DNA from: Panopea generosa
Taxonomy: Eukaryota; Mollusca; Bivalvia; Adapedonta; Hiatellidae
Direction: 5' to 3'
Length of the DNA: 64,000 nucleotides
NCBI GenBank assembly: GCA_029582155.1
Contig: CM055908.1
Location: 18,205,406 to 18,269,405 of the forward strand
Of this stretch, positions 63,092 to 64,000 are shown in pieces. The translations under genes were made by a program, and so were the position numbers. Position 1 is the first letter of the stretch, and each line of letters begins with the position of its first letter. Below the pieces are notes generated by a model, which did no database searches, had not been told where the DNA came from, and saw nothing but the letters and a program-made list of their open reading frames with translations.

Positions 63092-63308
63092 GTTTTCCAA
63101 TATCCGAACCTACATTTTCGAATTAACACAAGCAGCGAGCCTTCCCTCAGGCCTTTCAGATCTTTGATTTTAATATTGCAGCCATGTACACTATTCCTTT
63201 TGTGACACTTTGCCACCAACAAGCTGCATTATTTGTAGATTAATATGCAAAAGTGTAGGTTTATTCTTTTATTATGATATTATCATTGTACATACATCAC
63301 TTTTCATA

Positions 63309-64000
63309 GCAAGAGGCCCATGGGCCTTAATGGTCACCTGATTATCCTTGATGACATAAAGCTATATGAACTTATTTTCCATATTTTGTCTTTCGGAAAG
63401 CGGCAAAAATCCAAACAAGGATTTGAACATCTCACGATCTGCATCAACAAATGACATCATGTATTCTTATACAGATTTAGCACAGTAGTATCTACCGCAA
63501 GGCTCAAACCATGACACCCGAGGACATGAAAATTCACAATTTTTATGACGGACTCCTAGGCCTCATTAACTATGCTTGCAATTTGTTTTCTAGTGCTTCC
63601 TATAATAAAAAAGATTTTTAAAGTTTGCTTTAAATTTGACTGTTTTAGACCAAGGTTACAGATGGAGTGGGACACTCAAAAATTATACCAAAAAGCATTC
63701 AAAAACTATTCAGTCATCAGAAATGATGGTTTTTGTCTGTTTCTCTTATATAGATTTTTTAATAAAGTAGCCCCACTCCCAACTGGGGGACATGAAAGTC
63801 ACAATTTTCATAAAGAATGTCAATAATCATACGCGGGAGTGGGGATGGAAGGTAGGGGACCATGAAGTTCACACAGCTATTAACCGTTGTGTCAGCAACA
63901 TCATATCACATAAAAAAACTTTCGTAGAAGTCTATTCAGTCATAAGAAATAACGTTTTTTGTCAATTTCTCTTATATAGATTTAGTAAAGTGGGCATCAT
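63309..64000. repeat. Molluscan dispersed repeats with internal duplication
   Basis: 'gaggcccatgggcctta' and 'atggtcacctga' at about 63,310-63,341 are phrases I recall from molluscan repeats. 'ggacatgaaaattcac' (63,522) recurs as 'ggacatgaaagtcac' (63,788) and 'accatgaagttcac' (63,859). 'tctcttatatagatttttt' (63,740) recurs as 'tctcttatatagatttagt' (63,969), giving an approximately 230-bp duplicated block that runs off the window. The frame at 63,572-63,826 lies within this repeat and is not a gene. Confidence 0.6.

Noticed and set aside
63572-63826. 84-codon plus-strand frame near the right end
   Set aside because: It lies inside a dispersed molluscan repeat whose phrases recur at about 230-bp spacing. 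No motif is recognised.
49886-64000. Upstream sulfotransferase exons (PAPS-loop exon, KYEDM-type exon)
   Set aside because: I looked on the minus strand for these signatures. A weak NEDM-like match near 59,470 lacks supporting flanking residues and splice sites, so none is claimed.

Overview
The window looks like bivalve or other molluscan nuclear DNA. It is AT-rich and intron-bearing. It carries repeat types I associate with molluscan genomes: a block rich in 'aactctgtaattagcaag' that ends in a GACC/GACA tract and a 'ccctcaaaacttcg' tail, 'gaggcccatgggcctta' near 63.3 kb, and 'acagtcaaacctgt' palindromic elements. The taxon is an inference from recollection of these repeats; no marker gene fixes it.

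The window is dominated by tandem repeats. Six unrelated arrays, with periods of 46, about 147, 50 (evolving to 45 and 66/68), 39, 64 and 51 bp, cover a little over half of it. Layout: 0-2.2 kb AT-rich DNA with microsatellites; 2.2-3.5 kb 46-bp array; 4.1-5.5 kb composite molluscan repeat; 6.5-6.8 kb two tRNA-like SINE heads; 7.0-32.0 kb one 25-kb satellite made of a 50-bp domain and a younger 66/68/50-bp higher-order domain; 32.1-33.2 kb a Harbinger-type MITE; 33.2-40.1 kb noncoding DNA with several small palindromic elements and a perfect 138-bp duplication; 40.1-45.5 kb a 39-bp array split by an 860-bp inverted-repeat element; 46.7 kb a foldback element; 49.4-49.9 kb the only convincing host gene; 50.1-54.7 kb a 64-bp array; 55.4-59 kb degenerate dispersed repeats; 60.6-61.8 kb a 51-bp array; 62.6-63.1 kb a broken retroelement-like ORF with a 2A-like motif; then further molluscan repeats.

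The host gene is a cytosolic sulfotransferase (SULT family) on the minus strand. Its last two exons (49,696-49,885 and 49,427-49,533) are joined by a 162-bp GT-AG intron. Its upstream exons were not recognised in the window, so the 64-bp array probably lies in one of its introns. The many open frames inside the 50-, 66-, 39- and 51-bp arrays follow from monomers that lack stop codons and are not annotated as genes.

The most informative structure is at the right edge of the large satellite. A 120-bp non-satellite spacer occurs twice, at 25.8 and 32.0 kb. The second copy is interrupted by a 1,016-bp element flanked by TTA duplications, and the first copy preserves the uninterrupted target site. 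No operon, CRISPR array, rRNA or intact tRNA gene was seen.
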